Source: Mucilaginibacter frigoritolerans (GTDB taxonomy: Bacteria > Bacteroidota > Bacteroidia > Sphingobacteriales > Sphingobacteriaceae). Taken from it: a stretch of 64,000 bases of DNA. Below, piece after piece: positions 1 through 10,025 of this stretch (position 1 is its first letter; each line of letters begins with the position of its first letter). The position numbers were made by a program, and so were the translations under genes. The notes below the pieces were generated by a model that saw only the letters and a program-made list of their open reading frames with translations, ran no database searches and was not told where the DNA came from. The stretch lies in NCBI RefSeq assembly GCF_007830615.1, contig NZ_VLLI01000006.1, positions 186,001-250,000 on the forward strand. Direction: 5' to 3'.

Positions 1-1
1 T

Positions 2-100
2 AATCTTAAAGTAATGCATACCATTAATGCTATTGCTATTACTGTATTTCTGCTTGGCATTATCTGGAAACTAATTCAATGGTTTATATTAAAAAAGTAA
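2..100 (+). CDS. C-terminal end of a membrane protein (partial, runs off the left edge)
   Basis: An open frame enters from the left edge and stops at TAA 98-100. It encodes about 32 residues with a hydrophobic stretch (AIAITVFLLGIIW) followed by a basic tail ending in KK, which is a typical last transmembrane helix with a positive cytoplasmic end. Nothing else of the protein is visible, so no family can be named. The next gene begins 76 bp downstream on the same strand. Confidence 0.5.
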   Translation, partial: NLKVMHTINAIAITVFLLGIIWKLIQWFILKK

Positions 101-176
101 ATCAAATCCTTAATCTATTTTATCATTCAAAAAGCAAACCGTGCTATTGCATATTTGCGCCAAAAACAATTAGCTC

Positions 177-557
177 ATGAAGACTGTAGTTTATACCCAA
201 AATGCTCCCGAACCAATAGGTCCATATAGCCAAGCCATAATTGCTGGAAATTTTGTTTTCGCTTCCGGGCAAATAGCTATCAATCCGGCAACAGGCAACC
301 TGGTACTGGATGATATTAAGGCAGAAACCAAACAGGTAATGGAAAACATTAAAGCTATACTTATCACAGCAGGTATTGACTTTGGCCATATTATAAAAAC
401 CACCATATTTTTAATGGATATGCAAAACTTTGCACAGGTAAATGAAATTTATGGCACCTATTTTAAAGGAGATTTCCCTGCACGTGAAACGGTACAGGTT
501 GCGGGCCTCCCTAAAGGTGTAAATGTTGAGATATCCATTACTGCAATTAAACCCTGA
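177..557 (+). CDS. ridA: RidA family reactive enamine/imine deaminase
   Basis: The 126-residue protein has the usual length and pattern of the RidA/YjgF/UK114 family: GPYSQAI near the N-terminus, FASGQIA, and PARETVQV near the end. Family members are cytosolic trimers that hydrolyse reactive 2-aminoacrylate and related enamines made by PLP enzymes. Arg103 in PARET matches the catalytic arginine of true RidA. The gene ends 15 bp before recG and is probably cotranscribed with it. Family assignment is firm; physiological substrate is inferred from the family. Confidence 0.93.
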   Translation: MKTVVYTQNAPEPIGPYSQAIIAGNFVFASGQIAINPATGNLVLDDIKAETKQVMENIKAILITAGIDFGHIIKTTIFLMDMQNFAQVNEIYGTYFKGDFPARETVQVAGLPKGVNVEISITAIKP

Positions 558-572
558 TTATATCTGTAAAAA

Positions 573-2681
573 TTGAACAGCCAGGTATTTCAAACTCCTA
601 TTGAATATTTAAAGGGTGTTGGTGTAAGTCGCGCCGATGTTCTGAAAAAAGAACTGCAGATATTTAATTTTGAGGATCTGCTACGTCATTTCCCGTTTAA
701 ATATATCGACCGTACCCGGTTTTATAAAGTAAGGGATATTAATGCCGATATGCCTTATGTACAGATGCTTGCCCGCCTCACCCAAAAAGAAATTATTGGC
801 GAGAAACATACTAAACGTTTAGTTGCGCAAGCACATGATGATACCGGAGCCATTGAATTGGTATGGTTTCAGGGTGTTAAGTGGATTGAAAAAGCATTAA
901 TCCCAGGTAAAGTTTATGTATTGTTTGGCAAACCTGGCTTTTTCAATGGAAAGGCCCAGATGGCCCATCCCGAGATGGAACTTTATTCGACAGAGGTACA
1001 ACAGCGTAAAGGGAATTTGACGCTACAGCCTGCTTACAGTTCAACGGAAAAATTAAAACAGTTTTCGTTAGATAGTAAAGGCATCCAAAAACTGGTGGCC
1101 ATTTTACTGGAACAGCAATTAAAAGATATCCACGAAAACCTGCCATTATACCTGATTAATCGCTTTAAGTTGATTGACCTGGCTAATGCATATCGTAACA
1201 TTCATTTTCCTGAAGATGCAACAAAGCTTACTGAAGCAATACACCGGCTAAAATTTGAAGAATTGTTTTTTCTGCAATTCAGGCTATTGCGAAATAAATT
1301 ACTGCACACCCAAAAGTTTAAAGGAAACATTTTTGGAACTGTTGGTGAACTGTTTAACCAGTTTTACCATGAAAAACTCCCATTCCCTTTAACCAATGCC
1401 CAAAAAAGAGTTTTAAAGGAAATAAGACTAGATACACAACGCGGCGTGCAAATGAACCGTTTGTTGCAGGGTGATGTTGGTAGCGGGAAAACAGTTGTGG
1501 CTTTAATGAGCATGCTGATAGCCATTGATAATGGTTTCCAGGCCTGCATAATGGCACCTACAGAAATATTGGCCAATCAACATTATCAAACCATAAAAGA
1601 GTTGGTTGGTGATGATTTTATTGAAGTTGGTTTGCTAACTGGTTCAACCCCGCAAAAAGCACGCAAGGTTTTACACGAAAAGCTTGAAAACGGACAGCTT
1701 AAAATACTGATAGGCACTCATGCACTTATCGAAGACAAGGTGCAATATAAAAACCTGGGCTTTGTAGTTATTGATGAGCAGCATCGTTTCGGCGTGGAGC
1801 AAAGAGCTAGATTGTGGCGAAAAAATATTATTCCACCACACATATTGGTGATGACGGCCACCCCTATTCCCCGTACCCTGGCCATGACCCTGTACGGCGA
1901 CCTGGATATTTCTATAATTGATGAATTACCGGCAGGTCGTAAGCCTATCCAAACGGTTCATTATTATGACACTCAGCGTTTGCGCATGTTTGGTTTCATG
2001 AAGCAGGAAATCGCCAAAGGGCGCCAGGTTTATGTGGTTTATCCATTAATACAGGAAAGCGAAAAACTCGACCTTAAGAACCTGATGGATGGCATTGAAG
2101 TAATGTCCCGTGAATTTCCATTACCTGATTACCGGCTAAGCATTGTGCACGGTAAAATGAAGGCTGCCGATAAACAGGTAGAAATGGACCGTTTTATAAA
2201 AGGCGAAACGCAAATTATGGTTGCCACCACCGTGATCGAAGTGGGGGTAAATGTTCCAAATGCATCCATCATGATCATCGAAAATTCGGAGCGCTTTGGC
2301 TTGTCACAATTACACCAGTTAAGGGGACGGGTAGGCCGTGGTGCAGAGCAATCTTTTTGTATTTTAATGAGCAGCCATAAACTAAGCCGGGATGGCAAAA
2401 TAAGGCTTGATACTATGGTAAAAACCAATAACGGTTTTGAAATTGCCGAAACAGACTTACAATTGCGCGGACCGGGTAATATTGAAGGAACCCAACAAAG
2501 CGGGGTGCTCGATTTAAAAGTAGCCAATATTGCCACAGATCAGGAGCTTTTAATAAGCGTGCGCAAATGTGTTGAGGGTATATTTGAAAAAGATCCGCAA
2601 CTTACCCTTCCCGAAAACCAGATACTCCATCAGACACTGCAGGTAAAGGGGCAGGGATTAAGCTGGAATAAAATATCATAA
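573..2681 (+). CDS. recG: ATP-dependent DNA helicase RecG
   Basis: This 702-residue protein has the full RecG layout: an N-terminal wedge/OB region (about 1-240), helicase motor 1 with Walker A GDVGSGKT (Lys306), a DEQH box at 401-404, the TATPIPRTLAM segment, then motor 2 with QLRGRVGRG and the C-terminal LQLRGPGNIEGTQQSG region typical of RecG. It remodels stalled forks and branch-migrates Holliday junctions. The start is a TTG 15 bp after ridA; no in-frame ATG precedes the conserved N-terminal region, so TTG is the best choice. Length matches the family. Confidence 0.96.
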   Translation: MNSQVFQTPIEYLKGVGVSRADVLKKELQIFNFEDLLRHFPFKYIDRTRFYKVRDINADMPYVQMLARLTQKEIIGEKHTKRLVAQAHDDTGAIELVWFQGVKWIEKALIPGKVYVLFGKPGFFNGKAQMAHPEMELYSTEVQQRKGNLTLQPAYSSTEKLKQFSLDSKGIQKLVAILLEQQLKDIHENLPLYLINRFKLIDLANAYRNIHFPEDATKLTEAIHRLKFEELFFLQFRLLRNKLLHTQKFKGNIFGTVGELFNQFYHEKLPFPLTNAQKRVLKEIRLDTQRGVQMNRLLQGDVGSGKTVVALMSMLIAIDNGFQACIMAPTEILANQHYQTIKELVGDDFIEVGLLTGSTPQKARKVLHEKLENGQLKILIGTHALIEDKVQYKNLGFVVIDEQHRFGVEQRARLWRKNIIPPHILVMTATPIPRTLAMTLYGDLDISIIDELPAGRKPIQTVHYYDTQRLRMFGFMKQEIAKGRQVYVVYPLIQESEKLDLKNLMDGIEVMSREFPLPDYRLSIVHGKMKAADKQVEMDRFIKGETQIMVATTVIEVGVNVPNASIMIIENSERFGLSQLHQLRGRVGRGAEQSFCILMSSHKLSRDGKIRLDTMVKTNNGFEIAETDLQLRGPGNIEGTQQSGVLDLKVANIATDQELLISVRKCVEGIFEKDPQLTLPENQILHQTLQVKGQGLSWNKIS

Positions 2682-2754
2682 ATTAAAAGTTGAGTGTTTA
2701 GGCATAGGGATATTTTGTTGCAGAGTATTACATTTGCTTAAACTGATCTCAATA

Positions 2755-4131
2755 ATGAAATTAAAACTTTTACTATCCTTTTCCATCCTGCTTACAGCTT
2801 CAATTTCGCAAGCACAGGATTCATTAACTATCCGAAAAATTTATGATGAAGCGCTGGTTAACGGCCAGGCTTATGACAACCTGCATTATTTGTGCAAAAA
2901 TATCGGCCAGAGAATCAGCGGATCTGCCAATGCTCAAAAGGCTGTTGACTGGAGCAAAAAACTAATGGACAGCTACGGCTTTGATCATGTTTTTTTGCAG
3001 GAAGTTATGGTACCCCATTGGGTTCGCGGCGATAAAGAAGTTGCCAAAATTATTGATGGCGACAAAGAAATCGCTGTGCCTATTGTTGCCTTAGGTATGT
3101 CGGTCGCCACTCCAAAAGAAGGCATTACTGCCGAAGTAATTGAAGTACAGAGTTTAGCAGAACTAAAAACTCTTGGCGAAAGTGTTATAAAAGGCAAAAT
3201 TGTATTTTTTAACAGGCCATTTGATCCCCGTTTTATTGAAACAGGCAGAGCTTACGGAACAGCCGGCGACCAGCGTTTTGCCGGGCCTGCTGAAGCTGCT
3301 AAATATGGCGCAGTGGGTGCTATTGTAAGATCACTTACCGAAATTATTGATGACTATCCACATACTGGTACTACACGTTATGGTGATATAAAAATACCGG
3401 CAGCAGCTATCTCAACCAAAGGAGCCAACCTGCTAAGCAGCATGTTAAAATTGAAGAAGCTTCCTGCTGTTAAGTTTTACTTTAAACAAAACTGTGAGCA
3501 ATTGCCTGATGTGCTTTCATACAACGTGATCGCTGAGTTAAAAGGAACTGAAAACCCTAATAAATTCATTACTGTTGGTGGTCACCTGGATTCCTGGGAT
3601 TTGGCTGAAGGTGCTAATGACGATGGCACCGGTGTGATGCAATCACTTGAAGTTTTACGTATTTTAAAAACTATAGGCTATCACCCCAAAAACTCGATAA
3701 GAGCAGTATTTTTCATGAACGAAGAAAACGGAGATAAGGGTGGTGAAAAATATGCAGAACTTGCTGCAAAAAATAAAGAAGAGCATATTGCTGCAATTGA
3801 AACGGATGAAGGTGGCTTTACCCCTCGCGGTTTTGGCTTTACCGGATTATCGGCAGCCGCATTAAAAAACGTTAAACAAAATTGGAAACCTTTACTGGAA
3901 CCTTATGATGCCGACAAATTAATAGCCGGAGGTGGGGGAACTGATATTGAACCTTTAAGAACAGCAGTACCATCTATAATACTTATTGGTTACTTACCTG
4001 ATTCACAACGCTATTTCGATTTACATCATACCGCAAAAGATGTATTTGAAAATGTAAATAAACGCGAGCTTGAGCTGGGATCAGCAGCAATGGCCTCGCT
4101 GATTTATTTGATTGACCAGCATGGTTTTTAA
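2755..4131 (+). CDS. Secreted M28 family metallopeptidase with PA domain (carboxypeptidase Q-like)
   Basis: I chose ATG 2755 because it begins directly with a signal peptide (MKLKLLLSFSILLTASISQAQ); an upstream TTG at 2734 would add seven residues in front of it. The 458-residue product has a PA (protease-associated) insert around residues 120-225 and an M28 zinc catalytic part: GGHLDSWD (His277, Asp279), ANDDGTG, a glutamate pair in MNEENGDKGG, TDEGG and a final LHHTAKD histidine. Closest in layout to PGCP/carboxypeptidase Q exopeptidases. Probably periplasmic or secreted; substrate unknown. A strong terminator follows. Confidence 0.88.
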   Translation: MKLKLLLSFSILLTASISQAQDSLTIRKIYDEALVNGQAYDNLHYLCKNIGQRISGSANAQKAVDWSKKLMDSYGFDHVFLQEVMVPHWVRGDKEVAKIIDGDKEIAVPIVALGMSVATPKEGITAEVIEVQSLAELKTLGESVIKGKIVFFNRPFDPRFIETGRAYGTAGDQRFAGPAEAAKYGAVGAIVRSLTEIIDDYPHTGTTRYGDIKIPAAAISTKGANLLSSMLKLKKLPAVKFYFKQNCEQLPDVLSYNVIAELKGTENPNKFITVGGHLDSWDLAEGANDDGTGVMQSLEVLRILKTIGYHPKNSIRAVFFMNEENGDKGGEKYAELAAKNKEEHIAAIETDEGGFTPRGFGFTGLSAAALKNVKQNWKPLLEPYDADKLIAGGGGTDIEPLRTAVPSIILIGYLPDSQRYFDLHHTAKDVFENVNKRELELGSAAMASLIYLIDQHGF

Positions 4132-4146
4132 TTAAAGCCCATTACC

Positions 4147-4192
4147 GATACCTGCAGTGTAATTGCAAAATTACCAGCAGGTATCATTTTTT
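4147..4192 (+). terminator. Rho-independent terminator after the M28 peptidase gene
   Basis: GATACCTGC (4147-4155) pairs with GCAGGTATC (4177-4185). A second inner pairing GTAATT/AATTAC extends the stem, and a T-run follows at 4187-4192. It lies 15 bp after the peptidase stop and 50 bp before the MFS gene, so it should separate the two transcripts. Confidence 0.8.
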
Positions 4193-4244
4193 ATGTCCAT
4201 TCGTAAATTACAAATTGTAAATTCGCCAACTTAAACATCTAATA

Positions 4245-5531
4245 GTGTCAGAAGAAGGAGACAGTTTACCTATAAAAGATTCTTTTGCTGCATTGCGATA
4301 CAAAGATTTTCGCTCCTACCTTGGGATGCGTTTCTTTTTTACTTTCGCTTATCAAATGCAGGCCGTAATTATCGGTTTTTATATTTATCAGCTTACTAAA
4401 AGTGCTTTTGCATTGGGTATGGTAGGCCTTTGCGAGGCTATTCCGGCTATAGGAATCGCCCTATACGGTGGCTATGTGGCCGATAAATCTGAAAAAAGAA
4501 AAATGCTCCTCATTATTTCGGGATTGGTAATGTTTGCATCGTTAGTTATGTTTTTTGTTACAATGAAAAGCATGAACGTGTATATTCATAAAGACTGGAT
4601 AGTGCCTATTATTTATTTGATGATATTTTTAAATGGATTGGCGCGTGCATTTTATGGACCGGCTACATTTACCATATATGCGCATAGCATTCCAAAAGAA
4701 ATCTATCCAAATGGAAGTACCTGGAGCAGTTCGAGCTGGCAAGTTGCCTCTATATTGGGGCCTGCTGCGGGTGGTTTAATTTATGGCTTTTATGGCATAA
4801 CAGCTGCTTTTAGTGTTATATTATTTTTTCTGCTATTATCCATAGTACTTATATACCTTTTAAGATCTTATCCTCCTGTTTACATTCCGAAGGAAAGTAT
4901 CTGGAAGAGCTTATCGGAAGGGATAGATTTTGTGTTTAAAAGCAAAATGCTAATTTGGGCTATGAGTCTCGATCTATTTTCTGTGTTCTTTGGTGGCGCA
5001 GTTGCACTATTACCAGTTTTTGCTAATGATATTTTGAAAGTAGGATCTGAAGGACTAGGAGTAATGCGGGCAACTTCATCATTAGGTGCAGTATTAACCA
5101 TGTTGGCTATGGCAAAATTCTCGCCTATGGGTAAACCATGGCGCAATTTATTAATAGCAGTTACCGGCTTCGGCTTATCTATTATTTGCTTTGGACTTTC
5201 CAGAAGCTTTTATCTTTCGCTCATCTTTTTATTTACCGAGGGCGCATTTGACAGCGTAAGTGTAATTATCCGCGGCACTATTATGCAGCTTTTAACGCCC
5301 GATCATATGCGGGGTCGCGTATCGGCCGTAAATTCCATGTTTATTGGCTCATCAAATGAAATCGGTGCCTTTGAATCAGGTACGGCAGCTAAACTTTTAG
5401 GCACTGTGCCGTCAGTTATTTTTGGAGGAAGTATGACGCTGGTTATTGTAACCGTTACCTATCTGAAAACAAAGAAGCTCATTCCCCTATCGCTCAACCA
5501 AATTCAAACGCCTAACGAGGTTATCGCCTAG
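4245..5531 (+). CDS. MFS transporter (DHA3/EntS-like exporter)
   Basis: The 428-residue protein has about 12 hydrophobic segments and the MFS loop GGYVADKSEKRKML between helices 2 and 3. The overall pattern (FAALRYKDFRSYLGMRFFFTF start, GLARAFYGPA, LLTPDHMRGRVSAVNSMF) is that of the MFS_3/EntS branch, whose members export siderophores or drugs. It starts with GTG at 4245; the conserved FRSYLG segment begins by residue 22, so the next ATG is too late. Substrate cannot be read from the sequence. It stands alone between a terminator and the sensor-kinase leader. Confidence 0.85.
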   Translation: MSEEGDSLPIKDSFAALRYKDFRSYLGMRFFFTFAYQMQAVIIGFYIYQLTKSAFALGMVGLCEAIPAIGIALYGGYVADKSEKRKMLLIISGLVMFASLVMFFVTMKSMNVYIHKDWIVPIIYLMIFLNGLARAFYGPATFTIYAHSIPKEIYPNGSTWSSSSWQVASILGPAAGGLIYGFYGITAAFSVILFFLLLSIVLIYLLRSYPPVYIPKESIWKSLSEGIDFVFKSKMLIWAMSLDLFSVFFGGAVALLPVFANDILKVGSEGLGVMRATSSLGAVLTMLAMAKFSPMGKPWRNLLIAVTGFGLSIICFGLSRSFYLSLIFLFTEGAFDSVSVIIRGTIMQLLTPDHMRGRVSAVNSMFIGSSNEIGAFESGTAAKLLGTVPSVIFGGSMTLVIVTVTYLKTKKLIPLSLNQIQTPNEVIA

Positions 5532-5733
5532 TTATTCACACTTTTCTTGTTATTTTATAGGGTAATATTACATAAATATCTCCCTATATTCCTGTGTGTT
5601 TTATAGTTACATAACCTTTATAATACAACAATCGTAGAAGGTTACATTCAACACTAAATAATATTATCATATTATTAAACCTAATATTATTTTATCGCCT
5701 GAATTTTCTATAAAGTATTTTTAAAAACTATTG

Positions 5734-8700
5734 ATGATAAACCCTAAGTTTAACCCATTAAAGATACCCCTGTATGTATTGTGCTGCATTTTATTCCTGG
5801 CAACTTCCGCTGCTTCAGGTCAAAATAAGGTGGTGAAATTTTCATCACTTACTATTGATAACGGGCTTTCGCAAAGCGATGTAAAATGTGTTATTAAAGA
5901 CCGTTTAGGATTTATGTGGTTTGCAACCGATGATGGCTTAAACCGCTATGATGGTTATTCTTTTACTATTTACAGGCACCATGCTGAAGACAAACATTCT
6001 TTACCATCAAATAATATTACTGTAATTTTTGAAGACAAAGCCGGCAATATTTGGATCGGCAGCAATGGTGGCTTAAGTTTATACAACCAGGAAACTGATT
6101 CATTTAACAACTTTACCAGTTGTAAAACGGATGATCACTCCTTATCAAATAATGACGTAAACTCTATTTTCCAGGACAAAGAAGGTAATATATGGGTGGG
6201 TGCTTATTCGGGCCTTAATCTGCTCGACATAAAAAATAAAACTTTTAAAAGATTCTTCTTCGCCAAAAACAGAGAGGATTTACCCGAACATCATATTTTT
6301 TCCATAGTCCAGGATAATGAAAGCAATATATGGTTAGGTACAGGAAACGGGTTATTAATATTTAATTATAAAACAGGTTTTACTAAAACTTATGATAACA
6401 AAGATGCCGTTGGACTAAGTGATGCCCCTGTTAATAAACTTTTAAAAAATCAGGATGGTAACCTCTACATAGGTTCGGCCGGAAATGGGCTTTATTATTT
6501 AAATTTAAAAAGTCATACTTTCACTAGTTTCCGTCATCAGTTACAAAACAAATGGTCTATCACCAATAATAACGTATTTACCCTGGCAACGGCGGGTAAC
6601 CATAATATTTGGATAGGTACGGAAGATGGGCTTGACTTATTTAATGAGAGTACCAGCACATTTACCCATTATATTAATGACGACAGGCTAAATATCGATC
6701 AGAATAATTCAATAGGATGTATTTATGAAAGCAGTGGAATTTTATGGGTAGGGACTTATGATTCCGGCGTAAAATATTATGATTCCAATTTATCGTCATT
6801 TGAATATTATTATAAATTTTCAAATGATGCCAGGAGTTTAAGCAATAATATCGTTACTTCATTTGCACAAACAGACAAAGGTTATTGGATTGGAACTGAT
6901 GGTGGAGGATTAAATTTCTTTAATCAAAACACCAGATTATTTACTCATTATAGCCCCAACACCCGAAACAAAAACACAATCAGTGGCAATCACATCTTAA
7001 AATTATTACAGGACAATCAAAAAAATTTATGGGTTGGTTATTATGATGCAGGTCTGGACTTACTGAACAGTAAAACGCAAAAAATAGCTCATTTTGCTAC
7101 AGGCAATAACCCCAATCAAATAAGTGGCGATATTGTTTTTGCCATTGAGCAGGATAAACATAATGATATTTGGGTAGGCATGGATAACGAAGGCATAAAT
7201 GTTATCCATCAATCAAAAGTAATAAAACGATACAAATACGACCCACAAGACACACTTAACTGCTTAACTAACAATGACGTAAGGACCATTTATAAAGACC
7301 GGGAAGGCAATATATGGATTGGCACGTTTGCCGGATTAAATTTATACAACCCAGAACAGGATAACTTTATTCATTTTAAAACATACAATAGCGGTATTAC
7401 CAGCAACATTGTTATTTCGATATTTGAAGATAGTAAAAGAAATATATGGGTAGGAACATTGGATGGCGGCCTGAATTTGTTTGATCGTCAGAAAAAAACT
7501 TTTTCAGCATATAAATTTCCAACAGGCTCAGGATACTCCATAATTAACAGTATTACTGAAGATGCCGAGGGCTTTATATGGATAGGCACAAACCAGGGTC
7601 TTATCAGTTTTAAGGCCGATGCGCACGAATTACGGAAATTCACAGTAGCCAACAACTTACAAGGGTATGAATTTTTTATGGGAGCTGTTTTAAAAAACGA
7701 TAATGACCAACTATTTTTTGGCGGTCATAATGGCTTTAATATCATTGACCCACAACACCTTTCTATAAATGAGCAAAATCACCCGGTAGTATTTACAGAT
7801 TTCCAGCTGTTTAACAAAAAGGTGCCCGTTGGTGAAAACTCGGTTCTTAAAACGGCCATTACTGAAACTAAGGTTATCCGGTTAGCTTATTCACAATCAG
7901 TATTTACCATTGGGTTTAGCTCTCTTAATTATACTTTACCAGGTACAAATTCATACGCATATAAACTGGAAGGTTTTGAAAAAGATTGGAACTATGTAGG
8001 CACGCAAAGAAAAGCTACCTATACTAATCTGTATCCAGGCACCTACACTTTTAAAGTTAAAGCAGCTAATAACGATGGCATTTGGAATACTGCGCCTTCG
8101 AGCATAAAAATTATTATTGTACCACCCTTCTGGATGGCATGGTGGTTTCGGGTTATTTTAATTGCTACAGGTATAATTGCCATGTTCAGTTATAACCGTT
8201 ATCGTATTTACGCCATAAAAAAACGACAAAAAGAGCTTAAAAAACTGGTTAAAGAACAAACAGCAGAAGTTGTTAAACAATCAGAAGAACTACAATCACA
8301 ATCGGAGGAATTACAATCATTAAACGAGGAACTACAGGCACAATCGGAAGAATTACAATCGCAGTCAGACCATTTGCAGGAATTAAATATTGAGCTGGAA
8401 GAGCAAAAGGAGCACGAATTGGAAGCCCGCAAGGAAGCTGAAAAGGCAAATAAAGCCAAAAGTGTTTTCCTGGCTACCATGAGTCATGAAATAAGAACGC
8501 CTATGAATGGTGTGTTAGGAATGACCTCATTGCTTTTTGAAACACCATTAAATGATGAACAGCGTGAATATGCAGAAATTATACGGGTTAGTGGTGAAAA
8601 CCTGCTAAACGTGATCAATGACATACTCGACTTTTCAAAAATTGAGTCGGGACAGATGGAGCTTGATCATCATGGTTTTGACCTGCGTCAGTGTATTGAA

Positions 8701-10008
8701 GATGTGCTGGATATTTTTTCGGAGGCCGCCGCTAAAAAGCAACTCGATCTTTTATATAAAATTGATCCCAATTTGCCAGCTCAATTGGTAGGCGACAAAT
8801 TACGCATCAGGCAAATTTTACTAAACCTGATAAGCAACGCAATAAAATTCACCAGCAAAGGGCAAATCTTAATTGAAGTTGACTTACTGGAAAAAGCAGA
8901 TAGTAATATTGATGTTGGCTTTAAGATAAAAGATACAGGTATTGGAATACCAGCCAACAAGTTAAAGCGCTTATTTAAAGCATTTTCACAGGTAGATGCA
9001 TCTACAACGCGTAAACACGGAGGCACAGGATTGGGTCTGGTAATATGCGAACGTTTAATTGAATTAATGGATGGTCAAATTTCTATCGAAAGTGAACATG
9101 GAAGCGGCACAACAGTTATATTTAACATTAAAAGCAGTACCGACAACCCATCAGCATACAATGGTATATTTTGCGATATAACCGGTGCTGAGCACAAAAA
9201 GATATTGCTTATTGATCATAATTTAACTGCCCTTCATATTTTGCAGGATCAACTTAATCAATGGAAACTAAAATCTGAAATTGCTTTAACTGCTTTTGAT
9301 GCATTAAAATACCTGACGCAAGAAAAATTTCATCTGGTAATTACCGGCGCCAATATTCCAGGAACAGATACGCTGGAATTAACACAGGCTATTAAAAATA
9401 TTGATAAAGAATTACCCATTATATTATTGTGTTCGGTGCTTGAGAAAATAAAAAACAAAAGTATCGCCGATAAAATATTACTTAAACCGGTAAAGCAACA
9501 ACAGCTGTGTAACGTTATCCAGGTAGAGCTTAAAAACAATCAAATTACCATCCCAGAAAAAACATCCGTTGCTCTGCTATCTGAAGAATTTGCGCAGAAA
9601 TATCCGATGAGTGTTTTAATCGCGGAAGATAATCCAATTAACCAAAAACTAATCTTAAAAATAGTTTCAAAACTGGGCTATTCTCCAAGGATAGTTAATA
9701 ATGGAAGCCAGGCAATTGATGTTATCAGTACAACTTTTTTTGATGTTATTTTGATGGATGTTCAGATGCCAGAATTGGACGGTTTGGAAACAACCAGGAT
9801 TATCCGCAAAAGCAATATAGCACAGCCTTATATCATAGCACTTACCGCCAGTGCCATGACAGAGGATAAAATTGATTGCCTAGATGCGGGTATGAACAAT
9901 TTCATATCAAAACCACTCAATATTAAAGAGCTGGTTGCCGCATTAGAAAAATCATTCCATGCAAAAGAAGTTACTAAGCTAAATGGCCAACTTGGCCAAC
10001 TCGAGTAA
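5734..10008 (+). CDS. Hybrid two-component sensor kinase with two periplasmic propellers and two receivers
   Basis: I start at ATG 5734 (a TTG abuts it); a signal sequence/first helix covers residues 1-30. About 14 two-component propeller repeats (pattern NIWIGTxxGLNLYN) fill residues 35-720, enough for two seven-bladed propellers, followed by a Y_Y_Y domain (~722-790), a transmembrane helix (~802-820), a glutamine/glutamate-rich coiled coil (~830-909), HisKA with phospho-acceptor His918 ([11 protein letters not shown]), HATPase_c with N, G1 and G2 boxes (~1005-1135), receiver 1 (~1155-1265) and receiver 2 (~1290-1420, Asp1342 in [11 protein letters not shown]). Receiver 1 has glycine at position 1205 where the phospho-accepting aspartate belongs. 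There is no AraC output domain at the C-terminus, unlike classical HTCS regulators, so output must go through a partner. Sensed ligand unknown; such propellers often detect glycans. Confidence 0.93.
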   Translation: MINPKFNPLKIPLYVLCCILFLATSAASGQNKVVKFSSLTIDNGLSQSDVKCVIKDRLGFMWFATDDGLNRYDGYSFTIYRHHAEDKHSLPSNNITVIFEDKAGNIWIGSNGGLSLYNQETDSFNNFTSCKTDDHSLSNNDVNSIFQDKEGNIWVGAYSGLNLLDIKNKTFKRFFFAKNREDLPEHHIFSIVQDNESNIWLGTGNGLLIFNYKTGFTKTYDNKDAVGLSDAPVNKLLKNQDGNLYIGSAGNGLYYLNLKSHTFTSFRHQLQNKWSITNNNVFTLATAGNHNIWIGTEDGLDLFNESTSTFTHYINDDRLNIDQNNSIGCIYESSGILWVGTYDSGVKYYDSNLSSFEYYYKFSNDARSLSNNIVTSFAQTDKGYWIGTDGGGLNFFNQNTRLFTHYSPNTRNKNTISGNHILKLLQDNQKNLWVGYYDAGLDLLNSKTQKIAHFATGNNPNQISGDIVFAIEQDKHNDIWVGMDNEGINVIHQSKVIKRYKYDPQDTLNCLTNNDVRTIYKDREGNIWIGTFAGLNLYNPEQDNFIHFKTYNSGITSNIVISIFEDSKRNIWVGTLDGGLNLFDRQKKTFSAYKFPTGSGYSIINSITEDAEGFIWIGTNQGLISFKADAHELRKFTVANNLQGYEFFMGAVLKNDNDQLFFGGHNGFNIIDPQHLSINEQNHPVVFTDFQLFNKKVPVGENSVLKTAITETKVIRLAYSQSVFTIGFSSLNYTLPGTNSYAYKLEGFEKDWNYVGTQRKATYTNLYPGTYTFKVKAANNDGIWNTAPSSIKIIIVPPFWMAWWFRVILIATGIIAMFSYNRYRIYAIKKRQKELKKLVKEQTAEVVKQSEELQSQSEELQSLNEELQAQSEELQSQSDHLQELNIELEEQKEHELEARKEAEKANKAKSVFLATMSHEIRTPMNGVLGMTSLLFETPLNDEQREYAEIIRVSGENLLNVINDILDFSKIESGQMELDHHGFDLRQCIEDVLDIFSEAAAKKQLDLLYKIDPNLPAQLVGDKLRIRQILLNLISNAIKFTSKGQILIEVDLLEKADSNIDVGFKIKDTGIGIPANKLKRLFKAFSQVDASTTRKHGGTGLGLVICERLIELMDGQISIESEHGSGTTVIFNIKSSTDNPSAYNGIFCDITGAEHKKILLIDHNLTALHILQDQLNQWKLKSEIALTAFDALKYLTQEKFHLVITGANIPGTDTLELTQAIKNIDKELPIILLCSVLEKIKNKSIADKILLKPVKQQQLCNVIQVELKNNQITIPEKTSVALLSEEFAQKYPMSVLIAEDNPINQKLILKIVSKLGYSPRIVNNGSQAIDVISTTFFDVILMDVQMPELDGLETTRIIRKSNIAQPYIIALTASAMTEDKIDCLDAGMNNFISKPLNIKELVAALEKSFHAKEVTKLNGQLGQLE

Positions 10009-10025
10009 TCCGAAGCTTGTTAGGA

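Noticed and set aside
144..389. Minus-strand open frame over ridA
   Set aside because: Antisense to a clear RidA gene with no recognisable pattern; a shadow frame.
2734..2754. TTG start for the M28 gene
   Set aside because: ATG 2755 begins exactly at the signal peptide; similar TTG/GTG extensions at 27829, 28209, 38055, 57540 and 60552 were set aside for the same reason.
8208..8480. Minus-strand open frame rich in Ser/Cys
   Set aside because: Antisense to the repeated coiled-coil coding stretch; its low-complexity composition is a by-product of those repeats.
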